Shown piece by piece: positions 10,434-22,186 of a stretch of 64,000 nt of DNA (position 1 is the stretch's first letter; each line of letters begins with the position of its first letter). The stretch is from the NCBI GenBank assembly GCA_029747585.1, contig JAPEVF010000005.1, positions 186,001 to 250,000 on the forward strand, written 5' to 3'. The notes under the pieces were generated by a model, which searched no databases, was not told the origin of the DNA, and saw only the letters and a program-made list of their open reading frames with translations. The DNA is from Pleurotus djamor (Eukaryota; Basidiomycota; Agaricomycetes; Agaricales; Pleurotaceae). The position numbers and the translations under genes were made by a program.

Positions 10434-10593
10434 TGTCTCGTTCAATACCAGTCTTAATGGAATACGCTCATGCTTTCGTGAAATATATCCTTACTGAGTC
10501 AATTATCGATGGAGTATGTTGGACATTCAGGGGTTTTCAGTAGTTATATCAAGGTTGTGTGCTATCTCATCATTCGTCTCCCTGTCATCTACC

Positions 10594-11958
10594 ATGGTTG
10601 GACGTCTAGCGAACAAAGTAAGCCTTGTCCTTCAGTGCAAATGCATCCAGTCTCATGCTCTGTCCAGGTTGCGATCGTTACTGGTGCAGGATCGTATGAC
10701 CATACTCCAACCTCGTGTGATCACGCCTTAATGCCACTTTTAGAGGGATCGGGATGGAATCATCCATCCTCTTTGCCCAGGAAGGCGCCAATGTAGTCCT
10801 TGCCGATGTGAGATTGGATGCAGCCGAGAAAGTCGCCAAGATCATCGCAGATAAGTCGCCGAATGTGAAGGCGATTGCGTTCAAGGCCGATGTTGGGAAG
10901 GAAGCGGATGTGAAGGCTTTGGTGGATAAGGCCGTTCAAGAGTTTGGGAGGTTGGATGTTATGGTGAGTTTTATGACTTGGCTTGCAAGTGATCTTTGGT
11001 TGATGGGTGATTTGATTCTTTGGGTTTAGTTTAATAATGCTGGTTTGCTCTGTTCCATGACTTCTTCCTCTGTCGACCTGTTGACACCGATGTAGGTATC
11101 ATGCATCCCAAGGACGACGACGCCCTCACGACCGAAGAGTCCATCTGGGATCTGACTATGCAAATCAACCTCAAGGGTGTCTGGTGGGGATGTAAATACG
11201 CCATCCTCGCCATGCGCAACAATCCCGTCGATGAAGCTAAAGGCCTTCAAGTCGGAGGAAGTATCATCAATACCGCGAGTTTCGTCGCGATCCTCGGTGC
11301 TGCTACTCCCCAGCTCGCTTGTCAGTCCCTACGTCTGCTTTGCGTCGTCGATGTTACTTGTTTGTTGACGACGTTGTGATGATAGATACGGCTTCGAAGG
11401 GCGGTGTCCTCGCTATGACGCGTGAACTCGCCGTCGTTCACGCTCGTGAAGGTATTCGTGTCAACTCGATATGCCCGTAAGTCTAGAACAGCTCAAAGTT
11501 CAGACCTTCGTGCCCTGACGACTGATTGGTTCCCTTGTTTCAGAGGTCCTCTCAAGACTCGTAAGCTTGTTCTTTGCTTTCTTTCTCTTTTAGCAGATAC
11601 AATAAACTCCGTTAGCTCTCCTTATGGATTTCCTGGATACCCCAGAGAAGAAAGAACGACGACTAGTCCATGTCCCTATGGGCCGATTCGGAGAAGCAGT
11701 CGAGATCGCTAAGGGTGCCCTCTTCCGTGCGCATGCTTCGTGTCCCATATAACCTTCCTATTGTGCTGATTTTGTTTTTAGTGGCAAGTAGCGAGAGCAG
11801 CTTTGTTACTGTAAGCATGCTTCCCTCCATTGATCGAAAGCTAGACTCATGCATGTTCTCAGGGCACGGACTTCGCCGTTGATGGTGGAATTACCGCAGC
11901 CTACGTGACCCCGTTGGGAGAGCCGGTGCTACCACCACCTGCCAGCCTTGCTTCTTAG
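10594..11958 (+). CDS. Short-chain dehydrogenase/reductase (classical SDR)
   Basis: NAD(P)-dependent oxidoreductase. Ten exons: 10594-10617, 10668-10693, 10744-10963, 11030-11042, 11096-11320, 11386-11476, 11544-11560, 11616-11726, 11782-11810 and 11863-11958, all in phase, 283 residues. Rossmann-fold motifs in order: VAIVTGAGSGIG (cofactor loop), NNAG (split by an intron after a 13-nt exon), GGSIINTASF (catalytic Ser region), YTASKGG (catalytic YxxxK), ICPGPLKTP, and GTDFAVDGGIT near the end. D at the end of beta-2 (VLADVRL) suggests an NAD preference. Two exons are only 13 and 17 nt. Substrate unknown; the length is usual for the family. Confidence 0.93.
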
Positions 11959-12157
11959 AGTGTGCACCTGGACCGCATGGATGCATACGACGCAGAAGTT
12001 GAAGGAGAATCCACTTATTTCACCGTAGTCGCTAATGTACATACAAAGGGCTAGAGCGCATTTGCAGAACGAGAATAACCAAACGAAGATTTGCGCAGAG
12101 ACAGAGATACTCTCAACTTCCCACAGCAGCAGCCTCAAATCGCACCAGACGCGAAAT

Positions 12158-12965
12158 TTACAACTCCTTCGAAGCTCTGACCTTGTCACCTTCAGCTTTC
12201 CTAATACGTGCGATTTCCATACCAATTGAATTGTTGATCTCTTTGTGAAGTTGGGGTTTGTACCCAGCCTTGAACAGAAGTTCTAGATGGACAAAGAACG
12301 GAGCGAGAACCACCGCTACAAAGAAGCAATGAGAACACGGATCAGGGTGGAGAAGCATCTGCGTAGTACGTACCGCCGATGAGATTGTCAAGAAGAGCCG
12401 GAGCTCTCTTCTCCGCTAGACCGTGTCCGAGGAACTGAGCAATCCATGAGCCTACGTGGACGAGAGCTGCCTGGGTGACTCCGCTCTCGTGTTGGGCAAA
12501 TGCGTTGGCGGTGAGGACGGAGAAGGCCAGTTGAGGGGCGTAGAGGACCTAAGGTCGATATGCATGAGACAGCAGCGATACTGTGAGATATGAACTTACA
12601 GCAGCAACTGGTTCTAGCATCAGGTAGTAGAGGAAATACAGACCGGCATGAATCGCTGGTGCGTTTAGATCGAATACAAGGTACTCGTTGAAGACGTGAT
12701 GGACTTTGGGCACCGCTTCAGGCATCGGTATACGGGTAGCCATGACTTGGAAGGTCCTAGACATTGTCTAAGTAAACTCAAAATTTACAAATCGAATGTG
12801 TAGCACACCATAGGAGTACGGGGACGAAGATGATGTGAATGGCGACATTGATACGGTTAGAATGGTAGGCACCATAGAAAGTGAGCTGCAGGAAGTGCGT
12901 GAGCGGTGGAGAGCGATGATTTACTGGATCGACGTTACCTGCTTGTTAACATCGAATAGCGACAT
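12158..12965 (-). CDS. MPO1: Mpo1-like 2-hydroxy fatty acid dioxygenase (DUF962)
   Basis: Membrane protein of the YGL010w/Mpo1 family, which performs iron-dependent alpha-oxidation of 2-hydroxy fatty acids during phytosphingosine breakdown in the ER. Exons 12965-12939, 12885-12809, 12756-12600, 12548-12374 and 12315-12158 give 197 residues. Diagnostic motifs: [18 protein letters not shown] with the conserved histidines, a hydrophobic [13 protein letters not shown] helix, [18 protein letters not shown], then [18 protein letters not shown] and [11 protein letters not shown]. The histidines that bind iron in the family are retained. Confidence 0.9.
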
Positions 12966-13177
12966 GGTGGTGGTAAATGGACAAGATTGATTGGCCGGTT
13001 GAGCGAGGCTCAAGTTGCCGAGGCTCCTAAAAACATCACCGCGCCAGGGCAGCCAGGTTATGGAATTGGTGCCAAAAATGGAAAGAGGGGTTACACGTAC
13101 GAATGAGACATCATGTGATCTCGCCTTCATCGTGGCGACTTTTGGCTCCCTCGTCAGTACCACCGTCCTCCATCACC

Positions 13178-14052
13178 ATGGTCCGTTCAACCACAATTTG
13201 CAGAGTCTCGGATGCGCTGCCCTTGGCTGCTAGTGTGGATGATGAAAATGTACGTTTGCCTCGCTCGTTCCATGCCAACCGACTCACCCAACTCTGTTAG
13301 ACTGAGCAGCAGCTCCAAGAACACAAACAACAAGTCAAACTCATAAGTCGTCGCATTACACCGAATGCTGAGCCTCGATGCTCCATTGAAAGCGGGCCTT
13401 TCACTTTACAGTCAGTCGACCATGCGCCATTTATGCCACTCTCTGACTTGGGACAACCTTTGCAGCTACCTTATTGCGGACAACGTCGTATATTTCGTCA
13501 TAGCGGACAAGTCATATCCTCGGAAGCTTGCCTTCTCTTACCTCGATGAGCTGTCGAAAGAATTCGCCACGACTTACGGAGCAAAAGTAGAAAGTGTTCG
13601 GAAACCGTATGCATTTGTTGGCTTTGGTGCGCTCTGGAGTCCTTTACTACCTCTCATTATACTGAGGGAGTTGCTTAGATACATTCATGTCCAAAACGGC
13701 GCGCTTGTATCAAGACACCCGCACGGCTACTGCAGCCAACTCATCGGGCCTTGACAAACTCAACGACGAACTGCAGGACGTCACGAGAATCATGACCAAA
13801 AACATGGAAGAACTATTATGGCGAGGCGACTCTCTAGACCGTATGTATCGGCAGCCTTCCTGAGTTGACCAGGCTCGCTAACTGAATACTACCATAGGAA
13901 TGTCCCACTTGTCCACTTCCCTGCGCTCCGAGTCTGCAAAATACCGTAAAGCAGCCGCCAACATTAACTTCCAGGCAATGCTGCGGCAGTACGCGCCTCT
14001 TGCTGTTGTGGGCTTCATCGTAATAATACTGCTGTGGTGGAGATTTTCATAG
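13178..14052 (+). CDS. SEC22: Vesicle SNARE Sec22
   Basis: R-SNARE of ER-Golgi transport. Exons 13178-13249, 13301-13410, 13466-13626, 13679-13840 and 13898-14052, in phase, 219 residues. It begins with a longin domain (MVRSTTICRVSDALPLA, then YLIADNVVYFVIADKSYPRK and LDELSKEFATTYG), followed by the SNARE coiled coil (LDKLNDELQDVTRIMTKNME, LLWRGDSLDRM) with the zero-layer Arg at the exon 4-5 junction. It ends in a single C-terminal membrane anchor (LAVVGFIVIILLWWRFS). Divergent from the Mpo1-like gene with about 210 bp between. Confidence 0.95.
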
Positions 14053-14312
14053 GGCGAGTTTATGGCTTTTTGTATAGTTGCTGTCCATACATTATCCTCT
14101 TCACTTCCGCATTTTAATGGCTTGTTCCCTTTCCGATGACCGCATACGTCCAGCGCCGGCAGCGGGGTTATTTTGTGGCAGGGCCCATGCTCGTGATGGG
14201 ACAATTCAGTCTTGATCTTATCATAGACGCTTGACAGTGAGGTCGAGGGCATCCTTTTATACCTTTCTTTGTCCCTCTCACCCTCTTTCTCTCCACTCCT
14301 CTCATCTCGACC

Positions 14313-16592
14313 ATGGCGTACAATCAGAGAGCGCCCTCGCCGTTCGCCCCAGAGAATCAGCCATATCGTGCACACAGCCCATCGCCGGGCAATAACCAGA
14401 TCTTACCAGGTTCAATAACCTACACAACTACGACCGGTCCTGATGGGCGCATGATATATCATCCTTTCAAGTGGGTTATGACCTTCCTTTGAAGCGATCT
14501 CGTTGCTGATCGCGTTATTTCAGAGCTGTTCCTGCGAGGTTTGTCGCGTTCTGCTAGTCTTGATACCTTTCTATATTGATCGCGTTGATCGATCCAGCTA
14601 TCAGACCCCGAATGGCGTCGTTAGTGGCATTCAATGGATCCCAGCTGAAGCGACAGAGATACTACCCCAAGGAGCTCAACCTGCTACTGCTGTAAGGCTT
14701 TCTTGTATATCTGGACTACACCTGACTGATTTGAGCGCATATATAGGAATTCGCTGCATCCTGGAATCGAGGTTACCTTAGTCGGGACGATCAGAAGGCA
14801 CTGGGCAAATGGTGCGTCGAGCGTTAGCATATATGATCTCTTTCACGAATTCACTTTGCGATCTCAGGCAGAAAGATGAAGAGAAGCGCAGGCGCAAAGA
14901 AGAGAAAGAAGCCTCGAGGCGGATGAAAGACAATGAACTGCAGAAAGCCCGGGCTATGGATGCCATGAGTCGTGAACGACGAAAGAGTTTCAATGCTGGA
15001 GGCGCGTCGCCCATGGCCTTCCCCACCAGTGTCTCGCCAAGTGGTGGCTACACTGGTCCATACGGTCCACCTGCTTCGACAACTGGCATGTACGACCGCG
15101 ATCGCTACGCTCGTGAGCGAAAATATAGTAATAGCGGTGTCGGTGGACTTGCTGGCCAACTCAGTGATATGGATCTCGAACGCGAACGTCTAGAACAAGT
15201 ACAACACGCAGAACGTGAACGCAAACTTAGTAGCTCAGCGCTTGGCCGACCACGCAAGTATAGCATGAACGATCCTGATCGCAATAGGAAGATCAGTGGA
15301 GGTTTGGGAGATCGCCCTGCTATCTATGGCGGAGCCGGCGCTGGCGCGTATACCCCTTCTGGTGCAGGACCGTATGTCAATCCGCGACCCTATCCCAGTG
15401 CAGGGCCTCCTGCGTACCCTCCAGCTGGCTCGCCTTATGCTGGTGCGTCCCCTCACATGAGGCCAACTTCACCTTATGTTCCCGGAGGAACCATGCCGAC
15501 TGGTTACCCCGCACCACCACACCCACCTGCTTCCCCTCGTCCTGGGGTCGCCGATCCATATCCTCGCTCGACTTCACCCTTCGTTGGGCCCACACCCGGC
15601 GGTACCTATCCTCCAGGCCATGTCATGGCCGGACAGCCAATCGGCCAAAGTCAACCCTATCCCCCTCGATCTCGCGCGACTACACCTATTCCTGGTGCAC
15701 CGCCAGGACAGATGCCAGGTGGATATGCGCCATTCCCCCAGGCCGATATCCCCAGATCGCCCCGTATGCCTAGTGCTGTTAATTTCCCTAATGATCAAGC
15801 GAGACTCGCTGCTCCAGAGGGCTTCTCCAGGCCAATCAATGCAGCACAGTCTTTCACTCCCTTTGACACCATGAAGATCGCAGACATGGAAGATGTCATC
15901 GCGCAGCTGCCGAGAATGCCTTTGGTCTTGCAGACCCATGATGTGCTACTTGAAGATTGGCTCCGTATGACTCAGGTCAGTATGATATTCAATCATTTTA
16001 CTCGTATTAGCGACTTATTATTGTTCAAAAGGACTTGGCCCTTGCCTGGAGCGGCCGACTTCCTCTACCCGGACAAGCCATGCCTAAGCGAACGACACTC
16101 GCAGTGGACTTACTTGACTTGTGGAACACCTCTTTCTTCTTGGCTCGTGGCGTCGAACTCGTTCTGTACAAAGGTCGTGAACGTCGTAGTGGTCGACTCG
16201 CAGGCACGATCGATTACAACATCACTTCATACGACGACGACGATGACAGCGACAGCGACTCATCGTCCTCTTCATCATCGTCCTCAGAGGATGAGTATGC
16301 TCAGTATGGAGCGTACGGTCGACAAGGTATACCACCCGAGGTCCTAGAAGCACGCCGAAGACGTAAAGAGAAGAAGGCCGAGAAGCGACGACGCAGAAAG
16401 GAAAGACGTGCCAGGCGTAAGGCTAAAGCTAAGGGTAAGGCCTACAGTCTTTACTTGACCTGTGTTCCCCTTGGAGGGCACGGTCCTGCTGTTGGAAACC
16501 AAGGGCCTCTTCCTGGAGGCGGTTCGTCGTATCCTGGTATGATAGGTGCACCTTCCCCGAACCTAGGTCAAGGGCTCGGGATGGGTTATTAG
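14313..16592 (+). CDS. Proline-rich basidiomycete protein of unknown function
   Basis: Not a family I can name. Exons 14313-14470, 14524-14538, 14598-14691, 14747-14811, 14868-15975 and 16032-16592 give about 666 residues. The N-terminal part has SYQTPNGVVSGIQWIPAEAT and FAASWNRGYLSRDDQKALGK. A charged Lys/Arg/Glu segment follows, then a long Pro/Gly/Tyr-rich disordered stretch. A folded-looking part has FDTMKIADMEDVIAQLPRMP and LPKRTTLAVDLL-like text, ending in an Asp/Ser run (near 16230-16290), a strongly basic RRRKEKKAEKRRRRKER tract and a Gly-rich tail. Near 16433 a 42-nt GT-AG segment could be removed without changing frame. Exon 2 is 15 nt. Confidence 0.75.
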
Positions 16593-16741
16593 ATCAATGC
16601 CGTCTCTGGTAGACATTCAGTGNTACCAACCCCCATGCTTACTTCGTTGTTATCCAGTAATGACTGCATAATTAAGCAATATATAACATAACCATAGCTG
16701 TAACCAAACTAGTAGAGGAGGGAAGATGGTTGATAAGCTTT

Positions 16742-19700
16742 TCACCAACCTCGTCCTCGTCCTCTATGATTGTGTCCTCCACGACCATTGTTGTTCCCAT
16801 ATCCACCGTAGCCACCATATCCACCAGAATTTGACTGATCACCACCGTAGCCCCCATAGCCAGGATTGGAATTGCCATAGCCGCCATACCCGCCAGAATC
16901 ACCATATCCTCCATAATTTGAGCCATTATTATATCCTCCTCCTCCTCCAGAGTGGCCACCACCATTGTTGTATCCGTTGTAACCCCCGCCTCCGCCTCCA
17001 CCTGAGTTGTTACGATATCCTCCTCTATCGTACCCACCACCATTTCCACCTCTCGGAGCGCCTCGATGGGGTTGACCGTAGCCCCCACCGTATTGTTGAG
17101 GCCGATGTCCGCCAGCATTGTAAACACTGTGTTGGGGATGGTTATGGGTATGCTGCCGTGGTGGCGGAGGATATGGTTGATATGACGAGTTTCCGCCTCG
17201 TCCTCCTCCATAATTGTTAGAATAGCCTCCTCTGGGTACATAGGGTCTGTTGTCGCCCCATGATTGAGAATCCCTGTCGCCTTGAGAATTGCTTTCGCGC
17301 CATTGAGCTCGACCCTCTCCACCACGTTCGAATCCTCCACCTCGTCCTCGACCACGACCTCTGTACCCATTCCTTGTGTTTTCGAGGTCCTGAGCAGATA
17401 GGACACGAGGGGGACGTTTCACACCAGGAAGGAGGACGGAACGGTGAGGAGTGAGCTGTTTCGGGAAGAAGTACAAGACCGAAAGCGAGCGGTCGTTCTT
17501 GATATCCGGTAGATTTTGGGTAGGAAGAGGGGAGTAATAGGTTGATCCAGGCAGGCAGTCTGGGTTTGGAAGCACGCTTCCATCAATACCTGAGCTCAAG
17601 GAGCTATCGATAGGAACAGGCTGCGAAAGTTGACTGTGAGTCGAAAACAGAGAGATGAATACATGTGAATACTGACATCTTCACTCTTTTTCTTTCCATA
17701 CAAGCTCTCGTAGAAGGGATAGATTGGATGCTCGTCGGATGCAAAAATCAAATTGTTTCCCCAGCGATTCCGCAATACTTCCTCTGGGGTCAGTTTAGGA
17801 TAATGCACGGCCATTGCTTCCAACAACCGTGTCTCATCGATGAAGGGCAGCAGAGCAACTCCTTGCCAAACCATTTTCTTTCCGTTCATGTCGATCTCAA
17901 ATGATGTCGGATAGAAATCAAGAATAGGCGAGTTTTCGTCCGTCATAAGTTGATGGAATGGTTGTGGGATGTGTTGACGACTGGGTGATGTCGGTTAGCT
18001 CTTTGCTGACTACAAAAGACTGTGCAAGGCGCATACCTAGCTGCAGGGAAGACACCCATGAGCTGCTCAAACGGTTTCGAAGGAGCGCCAGGCTCGAAGG
18101 TGATGGATAGCTTATCTAGGTCCTCGAAGTCAGCAGCAAAGGGGGCGAAATGGTAAGGGTAGAACCACTGCCAGGCAGGAGTCTGAAGATTGTGATGAGC
18201 AGACGCTTCACAATAAGAGGAGGGAGACATTACCCCTTGATAGTAGTAATGCAAGACCCAGCAGAGCCCTTCGATGTAGCACCTTGTAATGCTACGATAA
18301 TATTTTGGGGTCAATTCGGCTAAATCAACATGTTAATCAGACCACGTACTTTTTTCTGGCTTCCCGATCTGACGCTTCAAGACCAAACTTTTGTCTGTAG
18401 TATCGTTCTTTATACCCAGGTTCCCAGAGTCTGGAGGGGTGAAGGATTAGTCTCGGCATGGGGGAAAGCAAGTGATTCAACGACTGACTTGACTGTATCT
18501 TCCTGCTCAACTGTGCCATCAGCATTGACCTTGAGAGCCAAAGACTGATCGGCGGGAGCATCCCCATCCTCAGAGCCAGGAGCGATGTCTTCTTCGTCTG
18601 GTTCTCCGGGACCATCCTCGAATTTTCGCTTAGTTCCTGCATTCTCATCTTCATCTGCTGGAGCACCAGCAGGCGCTTCGCTACTGTCGATGGCACTAGC
18701 GAGGAACGCTTCTGCATCTACAGCATTTACAGCTTCACTCGGGACAGGATTATCAACCCTCATCATGTCATGTCCGTTTGTCTGTTCACTAGTAGAATTG
18801 CTCTGCGACGAGAGTCCGGGGATTTCGTGAGCATCCTCAGGTTGGTTTTCAGACGCAGATGGAGGTTGGGGAGGTGTGACCGACGGTGTTGGTGCGGAAG
18901 GGGCAGGTACAATCTTTTTAGGCGAAGATGATACACTGGGTTTCACGGGTACCAGACTAGCTAGCTCAGCTTTCAACACTTCAGCTGCGCTCATATTGGC
19001 CATTCGTATTGCGGCACGATTGGCAACAACATCACGATTCGAACCTGCTAGAGCTGTGGTCGCACTAGCCATATATTGTTCTGACTCGGCAGTGGGCTTC
19101 GCGCCGAAACCAATCGAGTCTGCCGTGGCCGCAAAATCAGGGCGCTGGGGTAATGGATGGGATGGGGCAGTAGGGGCAGTAGTCAAACCAAGGCTCGGAG
19201 AGGGTCCTGTAGAAAAGTTCTTTGTATTATTGGCCTGCTCTATCTTACGGCGCTTCGCGTTCTGATCTTGCCGTTCCTCCGCTAGAAACAGATGGGGTCA
19301 GCATCGTGAGCCCAAGGTGACATAAACTTTCGTACTTTCACGCCTGCGTCTAAAAATGTCATCCTCTCGTTGGGCCAGTCCCTCCAATATTATTTGTGCG
19401 TGATGGAGGTTCATATGACCATGATTCGTGAGGTATCCCCCCATTCTCGGTAAGACTTGTTTCCAAATCTTTAGCAAAGTATCGATGGCACCCTCCCGAA
19501 TTTCGAGGGATGGCAGATGCGGGAGGAAATCATTTCCGACAAAGAAAATGAGGAGAACCCAATCGTCGATTGCTTGTTCAAGCGAGAAAGGGAATGGAAG
19601 TCCCGAAACGTCAAGCTCGACCTCAAGATACTCGCGTAATATGCCAACGTCGAGGAAGATAAACGGTTTCTTTTCCATAGGTACTTTCTTTTTCTCGACG

Positions 19701-20991
19701 GGAGTTCCAGTACATTGAGCGGCGCGATGTCCCTCCTGGCCACATATGCGACAAGCAGTTGGGCTGGTATCCGAAGCAAATACATCTTCTCGAAGAACTC
19801 GGAAATGAGGTTCGTGAGTGGCCAACGAAAGCATAATCAAATCAGCGTCCTGAAAATAAGCGATAGTCAGCATTGGCTGCAAAGAGAGTAAGAACAAGGA
19901 CGAACCAAACCATAAATGACGTGACGTGTGTTGGGATCGTATGCAGGATTGGTGCGTTGTCGTCGGATAAAGTCCATGATTTTGTGTTCACCTTCTCCGG
20001 GAACTGAAGCGTCAGATATGATGACTTGCATCTAGGATATCGTCAGTGGAAATAAATGGTTTTTCAACTGAATTACACGCACCCCCTTCCAACCAGCGTC
20101 GGTGTTGATTTTGTGTGCTACCCAATACCGCAGAGACGCAGCTAAGAGATCCATGAACGGCGTGCCTGGCGTAATAGCATTGGAGTCCCAGGCTTTCTTC
20201 TCTTTGTCAGCTTCAGAGAGTGTCTTCCCCATAGCTAGACGTTCAGGAATGAGTCAGATACGGCCTTCGCTACTAGATACTAGAAACGGTACTCACATTC
20301 CCATAGCAAGATAGATTCTTGGCGGGCCTTTTCCTTGTCGGCAGCTTCTTGGGCAGCCCGGAAGCGACGAGAGCGTTGTTGATTCATTTTGGCACGAGGG
20401 GCAACACCATCTCAATCCATGAGTCAGTACGCGTAGAAGCGCAGCGTCCGGGGAAAGAACTCACCAATCGCCATAAACAGAAGTCTACGAGGCCGCACCA
20501 TGTTGACAACACGCTCGGTGTATTTGAAAATCTCAACCATCATGTCTTCTTCAGTCTCCGGAGCCGGCTAATGGGAGTTTTAGTGACATTCATTGTGCAT
20601 AAGGGGAATTGGTACCTTTCCCTCTGGATGCGTACATGGATGTACCTGTTGCACGATGAGCACGCCATTACAAAGAAGGGGGACAAGTACGCACGATTCC
20701 GTTCATGTCAAGATATAAATGATCAAACTCGACCCCATTTGGATTCGGATGCGCCATGTTTATTGGGATGGTGACGCTCTCCCCATCTTCGCTGGGAACC
20801 TTGATTTCCTCCTCTTCAACAACGGGATAGACTGGCGTTCATATAGTCAGATATCGGGTATTGGGCTGAGTAGCATCATTCTCACTGATTTTGGGATATT
20901 TCTTGCTGAGCCATCGAAAGAGAGCGGGAACACCCTAGGACCATTCCGTTAGCGAGACATGAGAGCGAGAGAAATCGAAAAAACATACCAT
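16742..20991 (-). CDS. RAT1: 5'-3' exoribonuclease Rat1/Xrn2
   Basis: Nuclear 5'-3' exoribonuclease for rRNA/snoRNA processing, RNA turnover and torpedo termination of RNA polymerase II. The first coding exon holds only the ATG (20991-20989); the next starts at 20934 with [16 protein letters not shown]. Catalytic-core motifs follow: [88 protein letters not shown] zinc knuckle is present ([14 protein letters not shown]). The second half shows [36 protein letters not shown] and [14 protein letters not shown]. The C-terminal 200 residues are an RG/GY-rich tail. It contains many short introns; full exon coordinates were not all resolved. Confidence 0.95.
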
Positions 20992-21265
20992 TTTCCGCCA
21001 AGATTAGCAGCGCAGCTCGCGTAGCTTATAATACAAGAACCGGTAGGCTTTGAAAGGGGGTGATTTCCCAGCGTATCGGACGGTGCAAGCAATAGAATGA
21101 CGGGTTGTGGAAATTGGGAGTTGTTGAGTCGGAGCGCGCGTCTGAGACTGGGCGCCTACGCCAACTGGATCACGTGCTGGAGAACTCCGTCGACGCCACC
21201 CCCGGGGGTGTCACCGCAAGTTTGCACTCCACTGGTGCTCTCGAGTCGCACTTGAGTTGCACATC

Positions 21266-22061
21266 ATGGCCTCTGATAAAACAGAGACTCTAACTCAGGT
21301 AGCGCAGGCAGAGGTCGACAGCCTCGTGGACGAAAACGTTGACAGCACCGACTCAGATGTCCGTTACATGGCTTACGCCGCCCGTCTCAGAACCGCTCTG
21401 AGAGCCAGCACAAGATATATCGCCTACGTACGTCAGCCCTCGCTGCTTGCACAGTTATCCCTTAAACTGACGCTAGATAGACCAGTGATGTAGGTGAAGC
21501 ATTCAGGCCCGTAGTTCCTCCATGGGTGGTCACCGCAGCTTATGGTGTTTCGTGGCTTTATCTTGCCGGGTCAGCCTGCGTTACATGTGGCACGCACCAT
21601 AACAAGCTTACAGTCCTCTAGAGACGTCTCTTATGAGTCATACAAGGCCCACCGCAGAGGTCCTACGCCTATCGAAGCAGCCCATTTCTCGGAACCAACT
21701 CGAATAAGTCTTATCGCTGTGCAGCGCGCGTGTTTCCAATCCATTGCATCCATGTACGTCGGAGGTATCTAATCGGCTAGTTTCTTGGTCTAACCTATGT
21801 AACAACCGAAGGGCTCTCCCCGCATTCACCATTCACACCGCCGTTCGCATGTCCACGGGTGCTTTCAAGAATGTCAAAAATCCCCGTATCAAGGCTTGGG
21901 GTCCTACGACTACCGGGTTGGCGATTGTCCCCCTCCTACCTTACCTGTTCGATCATCCAGTAGAGGTTGCGACGGAGAAGACTTTCGAATGGGTGAAGGA
22001 GAAATTGATCGAGCTTGAGGAAAAGAAAGCCAAGTCCTCGAAAAAGGCCGACGAGTTGTGA
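21266..22061 (+). CDS. MTFP1/MTP18-like mitochondrial fission process protein
   Basis: Inner mitochondrial membrane protein of the MTP18 family, linked to mitochondrial division. Exons 21266-21427, 21481-21569, 21622-21753 and 21812-22061, in phase, 210 residues. Landmarks: VRYMAYAARLRTALRASTRY, TSDVGEAFRPVVPPWVV, AAYGVSWLYLAGDVSYESYK, then ALPAFTIHTAV, a late segment with GPTTTGLAIVPLLPYLFDHP, and a Lys-rich C-terminus. The family's paired membrane segments and length are retained. Divergent from RAT1. Confidence 0.85.
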
Positions 22062-22186
22062 ACCACAATGGATAATTTTGTTTCGGACATATAGATTAGA
22101 ATGGATATTGGTGGGTTATTAGAGTGCCTGCTACTTGTACCAAATGTTCTTTGATATATTTACGCTATACCAAACCCTTGAATCAA

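Noticed and set aside
17301..17345. tRNA-like B-box sequence (GTTCGAATCC)
   Set aside because: It lies inside the RAT1 coding exon and has no matching A box or cloverleaf.
16672..17406. Long plus- and minus-strand ORFs rich in Met/Val or His over the RAT1 tail
   Set aside because: They are frame shadows of the Gly/Tyr/Asn repeat-rich RAT1 C-terminus, which lacks stops in all frames.
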